A stretch of 64,000 nucleotides of DNA. Origin: Corylus avellana. Lineage: Eukaryota > Streptophyta > Magnoliopsida > Fagales > Betulaceae. Below are positions 1-11,129 of the stretch, in pieces. Location of the stretch: the NCBI RefSeq assembly GCF_901000735.1, contig NC_081550.1:9318716-9382715 (forward strand), in the 5' to 3' direction. Under the pieces are notes generated by a model. That model worked only from the letters and a program-made list of their open reading frames with translations. It ran no database searches and was not told the DNA's origin. Numbering within the stretch: position 1 is the first letter of the stretch; each line of letters opens with the position of its first letter. Made by a program: the position numbers and the translations under genes.

Positions 1-190
1 TGTCATTGGAGTAATAGTTTAAGGGGGTTAAGCGAACTTTATCCTTTTAATTTTTTAAACTCATTTAAAGCTTATTAGTGACCTAGAAACTTATAGAGCC
101 TCTACTGTGAAGCTTAATCTAAAATTTTATAATATTCTAAAGTAATATAAGTGCCTTGATTCATGCTACAGCAAGTTCACGAGTGTTTCT
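1..190. repeat. Left flank of block A, shared with block D
   Basis: From about position 47 the sequence matches 54768-54917 with few differences, up to the words 'gagtgtttc'. There the two copies part: block A carries a 1.4-kb insertion and block D runs straight on into a pyrimidine-rich tract. No coding region is seen. The stretch marks the left edge of the repeated TNL block. Confidence 0.8.
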
Positions 191-1626
191 TGTGGAAAAA
201 GAATTTTACATTGCCTGTAAATAGGATTTTGGGCATGTTTATAAAGAATGAATAACCTTCTCTTATAGAACCAGTTTTATGAGATGAATTAGACCCGCGA
301 ATTATAAGAACCAAAAAAAATACCGACCTGTATGTGAGGGAAGGTGTTGAGAAGTAATCTGACATTGCCTGTGGACAAGACCTTGGGCATGTTTATAAAG
401 AATGAACAACTCTCTTTTATATAACCGGTTTTATGAGATAAATTAGGCCCACAGAATTTTTCTTGGTATCAAAACCTACCACAGGTAGGAGTGTCAACCC
501 GGTTCCGATCCCCGGTTTTGGCCACCCGGTCCCGGTTCCCGGTTTTTGGCCAAAACCCGGGGTCGGAACCGGGGTACCTCGGTTCTTGGTTTTAAAAAAC
601 CGGAACCGGGAACGGTAACCGGTTTTTTAAGGAAATTAAATAATTGAATCTCTGCACGTTATCACCATCAGCCAGCAGCTTGGAGGTTGAAGGAGCCAAG
701 CTTACCCTTTAGAGTTCAAATTTGTTACTGATTGCAACTTTTACAAAGATTGAATTAGTGCATGATGCTTTTGGATCATACTTTGTTAAAATGTTTGTTA
801 GTGTGAAGAAACTATTCCTAAATCCAATCAATTATTTGCGTCAAGTACGAGACCTCCATGGTGATGGTAACACTGTCATCTAATTCTGTGCTCGAAAGGG
901 TCATGCCACAAATCCCATTTCCACATTTGTAATGCTGTAGATGGACAAATTGTTATATTTCATGCTTTTGTGATTGTTTAATTTCCAAAACAGGCCAAAG
1001 TGGATACTTTATTCTCCTAACTGATTCAGGCATTGTTTGTTGTTGTTCAAAATGACTTTTGAAGCTCTTCTTCTTCTTTGTTAAAATAGTTAAGAGCTTA
1101 CTTTTTCTTATGTAAACAGTATGCGCAAACACGTTTATTGAAATGAACTATTGATCTACTCCTGCTTGATAGTCATCACATTATGTGCTGGGAAGTATTA
1201 TTGTAATGGAACGTGTAAGGTAGATAGTGGGGTTTGCTTCATTCTTTTCTTTACGTCTGGAATTGAGTGGAATGTAATGGCCGGAACAAAGCATGATATA
1301 CGTGACAACATAAACAAAAAAAAATTAATATATATATATATGCACCCGGTTCCGGTTTCCCGGTTTTTATTGGGTACCAAAAACTGGGACCGGAACTGGG
1401 GTCCCCGGTATTTTATTTTTTTGCAACCAGAACCGAAACCGGCTCCCTTGTTTTTCGGTTCCGGTTTCGATTTCTCAGTATTTTTTGACACCCCTAACCA
1501 CAAGACGAATGGAACCCATAATCCCACATTGCCTGTGGACAAAACCTTGGGCATGTTTATAAAGAATGGACAACTCTCTATTATAGAATCAATTTTATGA
1601 GATAAGTTAGACCCACAAATTTATCA
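191..1626. mobile_element. TRIM-like cluster of three short LTR-like units
   Basis: Three related units of about 110-130 bp lie near 191-318, 345-462 and 1515-1626. They share the words 'acattgcctgt', 'gggcatgtttataaagaatg' and 'ttatgagat'. A purine-rich run (tgagggaagg) precedes the second unit, as a polypurine tract would. The words 'ttggtatcaaaacc' after it resemble a tRNA-Met primer binding site. The whole insert begins TG and ends CA and is flanked by tttct (186-190) and tttcc (1627-1631). Block D has the uninterrupted site at 54911-54920. There is no coding capacity. I infer a tandem terminal-repeat retrotransposon in miniature; the family is not identified. Confidence 0.65.
486..1496. 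mobile_element. Non-autonomous hAT-like element
   Basis: The left end TAGGAGTGTCAA and the right end TTGACACCCCTA are near-perfect inverted repeats. They are flanked by 8-bp duplications, accacagg (478-485) and accacaag (1497-1504), which match at 7 of 8 bases. Both ends are rich in CCGGTTCC motifs (about 500-625 and 1345-1470). An 8-bp duplication fits the hAT superfamily. The roughly 1-kb body has no transposase frame. It lies inside the TRIM-like cluster, so it inserted later. Confidence 0.75.
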
Positions 1627-1950
1627 TTTCCCACTTTTTCCTTTTTTTTTTTCTTTTTTTTTTTTTTTCTCCTCTCTTTTCTTCCTCTTCGGACAACCTC
1701 ACCCACCCTCCATCACCTTCATTTATTTTTCTTTTCTTTTTCTCCTTTTTCTTCTTGCTCCCACCTTCTCCGCCACTTCCTCTTTCTCTTTTCTTATTTT
1801 CTCCTTCCCCACCACTCCCTTTGTTTTACATTAGTTTATTTATTTCATTGTCTCCCACTATCCACTCTCTTATTTTCTTTTGTGTTTTCTTTTCTTTTAT
1901 TTTTCCCTCAACTTTCCCACGCGCACACTTCTCCCTCACTCTTTCTTAAC
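1627..1950. repeat. Pyrimidine-rich low-complexity tract
   Basis: Almost purely C and T on the plus strand. The matching tract in block D (about 54917-55140) shares phrases such as 'cttcctctttctcttttctta'. An open frame exists only because of the base composition (Pro/Ser/Leu/Phe repeats). It is not treated as a gene. Confidence 0.8.
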
Positions 1951-3180
1951 CTCATCTATAAAACAACTTATTTATTCACTGCAGTTAACATAATCACACT
2001 GATTCACCTACCACAGAGTTAGTATTTGACTTTGAGTCTTCTGATATAATATTTCCACAAAGCTGACTGGCCACAATAACTTTGCTAATTTATTAAAGAA
2101 ATTTTACGGAAGCACTTTTACAACATTAAGTTACAAAAAATGATTGGATTTTTCAAAAGTAAATTTACTTAATTTTCAATTATATTGTAAAAGTTTTATT
2201 TTTATTTTTATAAAATTTATTTCTAAACCTAACATTCTTCTTTATTAAAACATTATCTAACGATCTTACTTATTCGTTTACGAACAAAATCCACAAACAC
2301 AATCACTCTTAACTCACAATATTTAATTAATGCTAATAAGTACTAACCCACCTTATTAGTTATTATTTTAACTGACCTATTATTATTTTGATCTAAGTAT
2401 TAAGTATTAACCCACATTTCCTTAGCGTTTGAGTAGAATGAAATTACATTATTAATACGAGAAGATGTTGACTGAATTCTTTTTTCCTTTTGTAAAGACA
2501 AAAAGTTGTGGATTTTACTTTTGTTTTTGAATTTAGCACATATAATAATTTTAATGGATTAATTGAAAATTATAGTGTGGTGTTGTATGATTTTGTTTAT
2601 ACCTCGCTAAATGGCTCTTCAAAGAAAGAAGAAAATTCTTAGTAGCTTCCTTATAATTAATAAACAATCTTGAAAGAAGAGAAAAATCATACCCGTTGGT
2701 CAAAGAAAGAAGAAAATTTTTTGCGACGTCCACACGGTAACTTTCTTTATTTAAAATAGAAAATTTAGGATAAATATTAAATGTGATCCTTCCTAGATCT
2801 CTCTGCCTTTTTGCAATTGATTAGGATTTTTTTAAAAGAAAATCCCTCTAGATCGTAGCAAGGTAGTGGGAAATGAAAGAAAGCATGGCCCATTGCACTG
2901 TAGATAGCGCACGCGTTGGGAATAAAAAGATGGAGCTATTTTTCATTTTTTATTTTTTAAGATGATTATTAAATAATTTGTAGGACCCACACTTTTATTT
3001 ATGTGAATTCATTTTCCATTTCCATTTATGAAAATAATTATTGAATTTATGCTTTCACTTATGTGGATTCATTTTCTATTTTTGAAAATAATTATTAAAT
3101 CTATAGGACTATATGTTAACATATACAATTTTTCAAACACCGGAGATGGATTTTTTTATTAGTAGAATAGAGCGACTTTT
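1951..3180. other. AT-rich intergenic DNA, no gene seen
   Basis: Gene-free, AT-rich sequence that matches about 55150-56560 of block D in long stretches, for example around 'agtgggaaatgaaagaaagcatggc' words at 2866-2890. Block D has several small insertions and deletions. Short frames here are not conserved between the copies. Confidence 0.6.
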
Positions 3181-3189
3181 ATAAATAGC

Positions 3190-4158
3190 AAAACAAAATT
3201 AAGCACAATGCTTTACCGAGATAATATCCGAAATACAATGTGGGATTTTCTCAATAGAACCTTGTTCCATGGTAAGGGAAAGCGCTTCTTTCGCAAGATG
3301 ATGCGCCGCTTCATTAAGATGTCGTCTAAAATGATTAACTTCCCAACTTTGAAGACCATTTAAGACCCTACGAGCTTCCTCAATAAGATGACCATACCGA
3401 CTCCAACTCCTCCCATCTTTCCTGAGAGCCTGCACCATTTAGAGAGCATCGCCTTCCATAACCAACATTTAGAAACCTAGCTCACGACAAAAATGGGCAG
3501 CCCTCAAAGCCGCAATTGCCTCCGCTATATCTGGCTCAATAATGTAAACTCTTGGCGATGACAAAGTCGCCAGAACCTCTCCCATTCCATCTCTTTTGAT
3601 CACCCCGACCCCCATCTTATTTCTATTCAAGTCTACTGCGGCATCCCAATTAACTTTAACAAAGTCATTTTTCGGGACTTCCCAATGGAGATCTTGTGAA
3701 TTTCTCCTTTTGGCTACTTCATTCTTCCGAGAATTTGCTTCTTGATAAGCCTCCAAAGACTCCACAGCACTCCCTACCACATTGATAGACGAGTTTATCT
3801 TGTTCCCATGTACAAAGGCTTTCCGACAAAACCATATTTGTCGTGCAACCACCGCCATTAATTCCATGTCCTCTATGTTTAGGCGTTGAAGAAGCTCCTC
3901 CCATATGAGCATAAATTCCTCCTGATTGACACTACTTTTCTGAATTTTTCTATTGCACCTACTCCATATGTCCTTTGCTGCTCGATAGCACCATTGTACA
4001 TGCCATGTCGTCTCTACCTCAATACCATAAACATGACATAAAGGATCCTCTATAATCTTCGGATGATGCAAATTTGATTTCATTGCTAGAGCATTGTGGC
4101 ATGCTTGCCACATAAACACCTTCACAGCATTGAGAATATTCATCTGCACAACAGCCAC
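3190..4158 (-). pseudogene. L1-type LINE 3' relic: zinc-binding and RNase H-like domains
   Basis: The minus strand encodes the C-terminal part of a plant L1 LINE polyprotein. First comes a zf-RVT region (FMWQACHNALAMKSNL, CHVYG, ETTWHVQWC), then an RVT_3-type RNase H-like domain (VKVNWDAAVD, GVGVIKRDGMGEV, EAIAALRAAHF, NEAAHHLAKEAL). The frame is cut by two TAA stops 30 bp apart (3469-3471 and 3439-3441), each in the context TC-TAA-ATG. Endonuclease and reverse transcriptase are absent. The 5' side stops abruptly at about 4158, where hAT-relic sequence starts. A shorter copy lies at 56560-57312 in block D. Confidence 0.85.
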
Positions 4159-4754
4159 GAGGCCCTCAACATGCTTTAAGAAAAATATTATTATTTGTTT
4201 ATAATATCAAAACCCCAACATGCTTTCTTAAGGCCTTCAACATACTTTAAAAAAAATATATTATGTTTTTTATAATATGGAGGCCTTCTGCACAACAGTC
4301 ACGAAGCCCTCAACAGTCAACATGTTTTATAAAAAATAATATTATTCTTTTTATAATATTGAGGCCCTCTATAAAATAAGAACGAAAAAAAAAATCTGAG
4401 AATCCCACAGGCTTGTCTGTTGTAGTTATTTTGCAGAAATTCAGCCCCTCACAAATGGTTAAAATGTTCGACTTTTTACATTTCAAAAAGGTTAAAATGG
4501 TTATCTTGCAATCTACGAAAATGCTGAAAGACAAAAATAAGCCTACTTAATTTAAGTATAAAGAACAAAGAGTAAGGGCAAAATGGTAATTTTAGTCTCA
4601 AACAAAAAACCACCGAGTGCGGAATTGGTGATTATTAGGTAAAGATCTCCTGCAATATTAAAATAAATATTATTTAATTAATATTTAAATATTAAAAAAA
4701 TAAGGCCCAATTTTAAAGTTTTGCCTAAGGTCCCAAATACATTGGCTCGCCCTG
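4159..4754. mobile_element. hAT-like relic, left end missing (block A)
   Basis: Matches the complete element at 57328-58053 in block D, but lacks its left terminus and about 130 bp; L1 relic sequence lies there instead. The right end 'ttggctcgccctg' and the following tatgcact (4755-4762) are kept. Inside are two or three imperfect units of about 80-100 bp (4160-4370) built from 'aggcc', 'caacatgc' and an A/T run ending in 'tataatat'. No transposase is encoded. Confidence 0.7.
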
Positions 4755-4762
4755 TATGCACT

Positions 4763-6215
4763 CCTCACCCTAAACCTGAGATGGACTCTAATAAACTAAG
4801 CATTTATTCTATGAAAGACATTCATTATATATGAAAGACAATACTATCAAACTTACAATTATTCAAACATTTTAAGATTGTATTTAATTGTTGTGGGACA
4901 ATTACGATAATAACATATTATTACGCTCCACATCTGAAGTCTTGATGGCTCATCATTTCCGGCTAGGAGACTCATGAATCCTTTATTCAACATGATCAGT
5001 TGATAATTCAATAAAAGCATTACAAATTCGTTGATAGTTTGAGAAGAAAAATATAATTTTTTTATTTCCCAATAATTGAAAACTTCTTGTAAACCTAAGT
5101 TTACCCACTTTGGAGCCAATAGGAAGGTAATGGGTACTTCCAAAACCTAATGTTGATATGTGCAGCTTGACCCACAACCTTAGTTAGTTGAGTTAAATTC
5201 ATAAAATAAAAAAGCCTAATCAAGCAAAATGGTGGGCTTCTCAATCATCTTTCACCTTGACAAAACCCCCCCTCTACATTTCCGAAAGAAAATCCCAAGA
5301 AACTCATTAGAGACCCCCCCACATATATGGGCAAATTTAAGCCCAATGTCAATTTTGGGAGTATTCTGAATTTCAGACAATTAGAAAGGGGTTCATTGTT
5401 TTCAATCAAACTTTGAAATATCAGCTCCAGGAATACTTACACGCAGAAGACATGCCCGGTCTAAAATCCTTCAAAACCCAAATAGACGATAATGTGATAG
5501 CTATCAGATATATTGAATTAAAAAAAAAAATTAAAAAAAAAAAACCCAAGAAACAAATGGATTTGTACGGTTTACCAAAAAAACCATTTAGAATTAATTA
5601 ATTGGATTTCACGGGCAATATGAATCAAGCAGAGAACCCATTTCTCAAACAGAGCAAAAAAAATTGAAGAATTAAAATCTTCATGACTCATCAACGTGAA
5701 TAGCATTATTATGTCTTTGAGAATATATTATAGAATTCAATCCTTTAATATACACACTCATATGTCATATATATAGTTTCATTCCAAATTCATTGAAATT
5801 TTGTCCAATTTTTCTATTCCGGTGCCTCCTCCATTCCAATTTGGTTTGAACTACCACATTTCAAGCACATAAATTAAAAATAATAATAAAATAATAAAAT
5901 AAAGTATATTAAATTTTCATGACCCATCAACGATATATAATAACACTATTATGTCATATGAAACTGAAAAAATGATCATAGATGTACTTACAGGCCGACC
6001 CCATCTAATTATTGTGATAGTGTGGAAGTGGCTTTCTCTCAAATAGTTGGCTGCTCTGCACAAACTCGTTCAAAATCGAATGCTAAATATGTCCCACGCA
6101 TCCTCATATATATGGAACCCCATTAATTTGTCATTTGCACCTAAAACGCCGTTTCCAAAATGAAAAACCCTGATACATAATTAAGTGGACAAATCAATAT
6201 ATCATAAGATAATTA
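4763..6215. other. Downstream flank of T1-A, no firm gene
   Basis: AT-rich sequence downstream of the T1-A pseudogene. Part of it, about 5340-5440, resembles 10870-10965 downstream of T2-A (shared 'caattttgggagtatt' and 'gaatttcaga' words), so it is probably old 3' untranslated sequence common to the TNL family. A 94-codon minus-strand frame at 4859-5143 recurs in blocks B and D, but nearly all its differences there change amino acids, so it is not called. Confidence 0.5.
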
Positions 6216-7864
6216 CTAAGATCTACTACTACTACTAGCATCAACAGTGGGCAGGTAGGACCCAAAAACTGGAAATAGCGAGTGATTAATCAAAAACAAA
6301 ATTAACAAGCATGAAGGGGGACTTACTGCAAAATAATTCCTGATATGTAGTGGGTAAAAACTTAATTCCAAGTTGCAATCATCATCACCGTCACCATCAC
6401 CATCACCATCATCACCACGACGCCTCTTCATGATAGTTGAACATTCTGAATTTTCAATTTCTTCATCCGATACATTAAATAGATACGCATGCCCTCCATG
6501 ATTGCATATCAGTTGAACTCCCCAACTTTTAATGAACATTGAACTCACTAAAAACCTAAATTGCATATTGTCATCTAGCATAAAAGAATCCAGAATCAAG
6601 TACTCTAGCCATACATGATCCGAGCCCAGAAAATGAAAGTTTCTCTTTCTCTCAATTTCTTTATATCTATTGCTCATCGTAAAATCAGCAAGAGCAAAGT
6701 CTCCGTTTGAGGGGACCCCAAGAATGGGTCCAATAACAGCACACAATGCAATTCCAATGAAATTATGCGAATATTGGAGTCCAATAATATGTATTTCACA
6801 TGAGTTACCAAATGAACGCTCCTTACTATGGTTGAACCAATATGGTATCGTATTTCCCAGAAATATAATTCCACCACCAAAGTCCCTAAAATGTACCTAT
6901 TAAACAAATATCATGAATTCTCAAAACTATAACCCGTAATTAAACCAAGGCACATACAAACATATATACAAAAAAGAGAGAGAGCCATACCTTATTCCAA
7001 AAAGAATTTGCCACTAGATTAGGTATATTCACTCACATGTTATAGCATTCGGACATTTCAACCCAATACAACTCTCGTAACTGTCATGTATTGAGTTAAT
7101 CTTCTTTTGATATTTCTGGAAATCTTTCCAATGAAACACATCCTTTAGCATATACATATTCTATGTTTGGTGGAAGTTCTAGAATTTCTTGAAGTTGCTT
7201 ACAATCCACCAATTCAAGCGACCTCAATCGAACACATCTTTTGATGCATGCATGCAGATTGATAATATCACTTCTTGATAGATCTAACCGAACTAAAGTG
7301 GAAAAGCAATTTAGTGTCCCAAGGAAATCTGATTTTGATAGGCACATACAATTACACAGATCCAAACTTTCCAATGCCAAAAGCCCAATTGAGGAACAAC
7401 CGTCATCGGAAATGCATGAATTTGCTGGAGGTGTTGATAAGAATAATTCTCTTTTTGAAGGAATTTCAGATTCCTTTGTTGGAAACTTAACAAGTTTTGA
7501 ACAATTTCTGAGAGAGAGAAACTTTAGATGCTGCAACTGAAGAATGCTACTTGGGAGATGCATAAGGTTTTCACAATGGTTTACATTTAATGTCAGGAAA
7601 GTTTTGAAGGCTTAAGCAACCATCAAGGTAAATCATTTTTAGAGATCTCAACTTGAGGCTTCTTGGCAAACTAATAAGGTCAAAGCATTTGGAAAATGAC
7701 AGAATGATAAGTTTATCAAGGAATCCAACAGAGTCATGGACCTTAACTAAACTTTTGCATCCATAAACATGTAATTATTCTAAAATTGTTATCCTTGTAA
7801 TATCAGGGATTTCTGTTAGGAATTTACAGCTAGAAAATACCACAATCCTCATATTTTGGAAATT
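6216..7864 (-). pseudogene. TNL pseudogene T1-A: long LRR exon and C-JID exon only
   Basis: This is the 3' half of a TIR-NBS-LRR gene. The long LRR exon runs 7864 to 6991 between a 'ttacag' acceptor and a gtatgg donor. It encodes repeats such as LPSSILQLQHLKFLSLRNC and LRSLELVDCKQLQEILELP. The next exon (6896 to 6327, donor gtaagt) encodes a post-LRR C-JID domain (GGGIIFLGNTIPYWFNHSKE, VWLEYLILDSF) and a tail with KRRR and a Gly-Asp run. The LRR exon has a TAA after 'TILE', a frameshift near 7585, and in-frame stops from 7096 on. TIR, NB-ARC and nearly all of the first LRR exon are missing; L1 sequence adjoins instead. The domain calls are secure and the pseudogene status is nearly certain. 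Confidence 0.88.
6385..6420. repeat. CAT/CAC trinucleotide run coding the Gly-Asp tail
   Basis: A run of imperfect cat/cac/cgt triplets on the plus strand reads as alternating Asp and Gly on the minus strand, beside a KRRR cluster in the C-terminal tail of T1. It is the same in block B (about 13943-13978). It is probably a replication-slippage expansion rather than a functional domain. Confidence 0.7.
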
Positions 7865-7989
7865 CTGTAAAAAGCAAAAAAAAAAAAAAAAGGAAAGGAA
7901 AGGGCATAAATTAGCTTCAAAAAAGTTTTCAGCATAATTTAAAAGAAATAAATATATAAAATAATAATTGTACCTTGAATTCATTTCCA

Positions 7990-8530
7990 AAAATAATAAT
8001 TGTACCTTGAACACCAAGCATACTTGACAAAGTCAGCAGAAAAACCATCAGGGTCAAGGGCCTTATTGGCTTTCATGTGAAACAAAGTATCCCTTATTTC
8101 ATCTACAATAACCTCCTTCTCTAACATAGTTGCCTTATCAGTAGAAATAGCAACAGTAATAAGATGCCTAATTCAAGCAGCTTTTGCTTCATTGAACTGC
8201 ATCTGATTAGTCCCTTACAACTTCTTGTAAAAATTCTCGGCCACCAGCTTGATCTATTCAACATCATCCATTCTATTGCCATGCTTATCCCACAAATGAG
8301 TGATAGTATTCTTAGCATTCTGGACCTTAATAGAGCGATGGAAGAAACTGTTATTCTGATCGCCCAAATACAACCATTGATTCCTAGCCTTCTGCTTCAG
8401 GAAAGATTCCTTAGCCTTAGTTAAAGAAACATAAGCATGAACACACTCCCTTTCCTTAAGCAAGCTGTCAGCCCTACCAAGAAAGTAATAACAACTTTTT
8501 GAGCTAGATCAAGGTTATTAATTCTTTTCA
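7990..8530 (-). pseudogene. L1 LINE internal fragment (block A)
   Basis: The minus strand reads as the linker between endonuclease and reverse transcriptase of a plant L1 element. Recognisable words are MKRINNLDLAQK, SFLKQKARNQWLYLGDQNNS, FFHRSIKVQNAKNTI and, near the low-coordinate end, the DPDGF region that precedes the reverse transcriptase. It has stops and frameshifts. It ends in 'gttcaaggtacaattatt', which is directly repeated about 34 bp away and leads into the TNL intron. Both ends of the LINE are missing, so this is not a simple 5'-truncated insertion. The same fragment occurs in blocks B and D. Confidence 0.78.
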
Positions 8531-8914
8531 TCTGTCAGTGTGTGAAGAAAGTTGCAATGTCCTATGTCGTTTGAGCTCTGGTGTGCGAATTTTGCTTTAG
8601 GATCAGGTGCTGTCAAGCATGCAACAGAAGCTTGACAGTCTGTGCGAGTAGGTGAATAATGCTAGGGATCACTCGGGTGGTAGGGGTGAGATGGCATTCA
8701 CCATGAATGTGGAGTCATCGTGTAATGACGCTTTTGGTTCTGATCAGATCACATTCGTTGATTGTGGTTGTTGGTTAACATCGTGTATTGTATAATGGGT
8801 TGGCGGTAATAATTTATTTCTAACAATTTGTAAATGTACTATTAAATTGCAGCTAGTGAATGTCGTTGCTAAATAGCTTGAATTTTCCTTATTGAATCTT
8901 AAGTTTGGTTTCAA

Positions 8915-10562
8915 GGTAGCTCTGTTAGGAAAGCCTTGAGTGCTAGTGGGGACGAGATGCTCCCATATAAATTTGCTATCTCAAACCAAGTAGAACCAGA
9001 GGAGCGCCGCATGTCTGATTTGTCAGATTGGGCTTCAAGTGTCACATCTGCTGCTGGCATCCAGGTAATGAGAGGTTCAACAGCATTACACTAATTTTGA
9101 ATTTCCTTGTTACAACATTATCTCATAGTTAAGATTAGATATCGATCGGGTTTGTAAATGGTAGTAATTGCATACATACTTGCGGTTCATAAGTCAAATT
9201 TCTTAAGCCTAATAGACCAGGTTCGTTACTTTGGGTGGCAAATGTGCATTATTTTTCTTGTTCATGCATTTCATTTACTCCTATTGGTTCTATCAGTATA
9301 CCTCATTTATCAAACCTTATTGTGGTGATGTTGTTCAAACAAAGGCTGGTTAAAAAGACAATTGGTTCAACTATATACATATTGTAAATTAGAATGTCAT
9401 GGTGCATTTTTCTCAGATGAACACCTCAGTAATTGAATAAGAAAGTTACAAACTCAAGCGGGACTGTGAGGAGAAAGATGCCACCATAAAGGAACTAACC
9501 ACTCTACTCCACTCATCTGATGTTGCTGGTTCGAAGGTAATGTCATACTTATAGTCCCTTTGAATTTCGTCCTTGCCGAAAATTTTTCTTTGCTTAATCC
9601 ATATCCCTTATAACAGAGGATTGCAGAGTTGGAAGCCATTATACATAGGAAAAACACGATTATTACAAGACTAAAGAAGGACATGTTGTCCTAGAACAAA
9701 AGGTAAGCAGGTGGCAGGAATCCTGTGGTTGTAGAGTTTGGGGAGTTCATTGAAGAAAGTAAAAGTAGTATTTGCAATCTCCCTCCATTCCCTTTTTAAT
9801 TGTTCTCTTTCAAGGTTTTTGATGTGTATAATGATCTAGTCATATTATGTAGTACCCTTTCACATGAAATGATGGAATGACTGCTTATAATGTAAAAAGG
9901 TCCATCAATTCTAATGGACTTAGTAAAGGTTTGAATTCCTTCTACACATCTGAAATTCAATGTGGATAAGCTTTGCATTTTAGAAAAAAAGAGGCATGTG
10001 CTCTAAGTCTGCAATGAACAATGTGCAACAATATTTGCTTATGTTTACTTGAAGAATATGGTTGTCATGTTCTGAATTTTGTAACTAATAGTAAAATTAA
10101 AAGCAAGTGGTGCACTTTGCTAGACTTCGGAGATCCCCCTTTCCTTTTTCAGACTCAAACTCAAACAGTGAGCAGCGTCCACACATGATAGAAAATCTCC
10201 TATATGATATGGATAGTACTACTAGCCCTTCATCTTCTGATTCATACTCTTCCCCTTCGAATCAACCACGAGCTCCTGTTTCTAAAGTTGAGGAAATTTT
10301 TGTTAAGAATAGCTACTTTTCTTTTACAAGAAACCAGATGTCAGCGCCAACAAAATCCTCAGGTTCTTTTGTGAGACCAACAGATCAGAGCTCAAAATCT
10401 CGATCAATAAGTCCACTTAAAGAAATATCTACAAATTGGAAATTTGATTCAATTTTATCTTCAAGGCAAAAGCAGTTAATTGTTGGAGATTCTTCAAGAA
10501 AGAGTAAAAGGCGACATTTAACTAGATCCAAGGATGCAACCCCTCAAAAGAGATGGCTTTAG
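8915..10562 (+). pseudogene. 3' exons of a coiled-coil protein gene, copy A (broken)
   Basis: Four plus-strand exons, all in phase 0: 8915-9064 (50 codons, MSDLSDWASSVTSAAGIQ), 9417-9536 (EEKDATIKELTTLLHSSDVA), 9617-9702 (RIAELEAIIHRKNTIITRLK) and 10104-10562, a Ser/Pro-rich end reading SPLKEISTNWK to DATPQKRWL. The middle exons look like coiled coil. I do not recognise the gene; the 5' part is absent. Damage in this copy: the acceptor of exon 1 is CAA instead of CAG, exon 2 has an in-frame TAA, and exon 3 has lost one G compared with copy B. The strand is opposite to the surrounding TNL parts, so this is an unrelated gene piece carried along in the block. Confidence 0.72.
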
Positions 10563-11129
10563 TAAGTTGCATGCAATTTTTTTGCACTTGTTCTTAAGGA
10601 TGCCCACTACAACAAGCTTTCAAATTTGATTTCAGCATTTAAAGGGAATATATATGGTACTGAGACGCCTTTACGCCTTTACTATATATATCGAAGAGTT
10701 CTAAAGATTTCTGCAATCTGGAGATGCCTTTACATTTCCAAAATGATGCTCGGGAGATGTATGGAACTGACCCTATTTATAAATTTTTAGAAATTACAGT
10801 ACATTAATTTAAGTAAATACACAACTTGCTCTTATATATTCACTATTGATTATTTCAGGACAACCTTAAGCCATACTCAATTTTGGGAGTATTTTGAATT
10901 TCAGACTGTTAGAAAGGGGCCTATTTTTCTTAATCAAGTTTGAAATATGAGCTCTAGCTAGGAATACTTTTCGACATCAAACGAATGCCTAACTAGTTTC
11001 CCATGAGCATCAATTGTTCGAATTTCAAAACACCACATTTCAAGACATAAATTGGAATCAATATTCAATAAACATCAAAATAAAACAAAGAAGCATTAAG
11101 GGGTACTTACTGAAAAATGTTGGTAGGTT
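10563..11129. other. Intergenic DNA between convergent gene pieces
   Basis: Contains the presumed 3' untranslated region of the coiled-coil gene and, from about 10870, sequence resembling the 3' flank of the T1 pseudogenes, so the two gene pieces converge here. There is a short TA run near 10680. No other gene is seen. Confidence 0.6.

Noticed and set aside
1755..1949. Proline/serine/leucine-rich frame on the plus strand, also near 54884
   Set aside because: It lies in a pyrimidine-rich low-complexity tract. The composition alone keeps the frame open, and the two copies do not keep the same protein.
4160..4370. Regular spaced repeats considered as a CRISPR-like array
   Set aside because: The units are imperfect, AT-rich parts of a hAT relic in a plant genome.
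4859..5143. 94-codon minus-strand frame repeated in blocks A, B and D
   Set aside because: It is conserved because the blocks are recent copies. Nearly all differences in block D change the amino acid, which fits non-coding drift. No domain was recognised.
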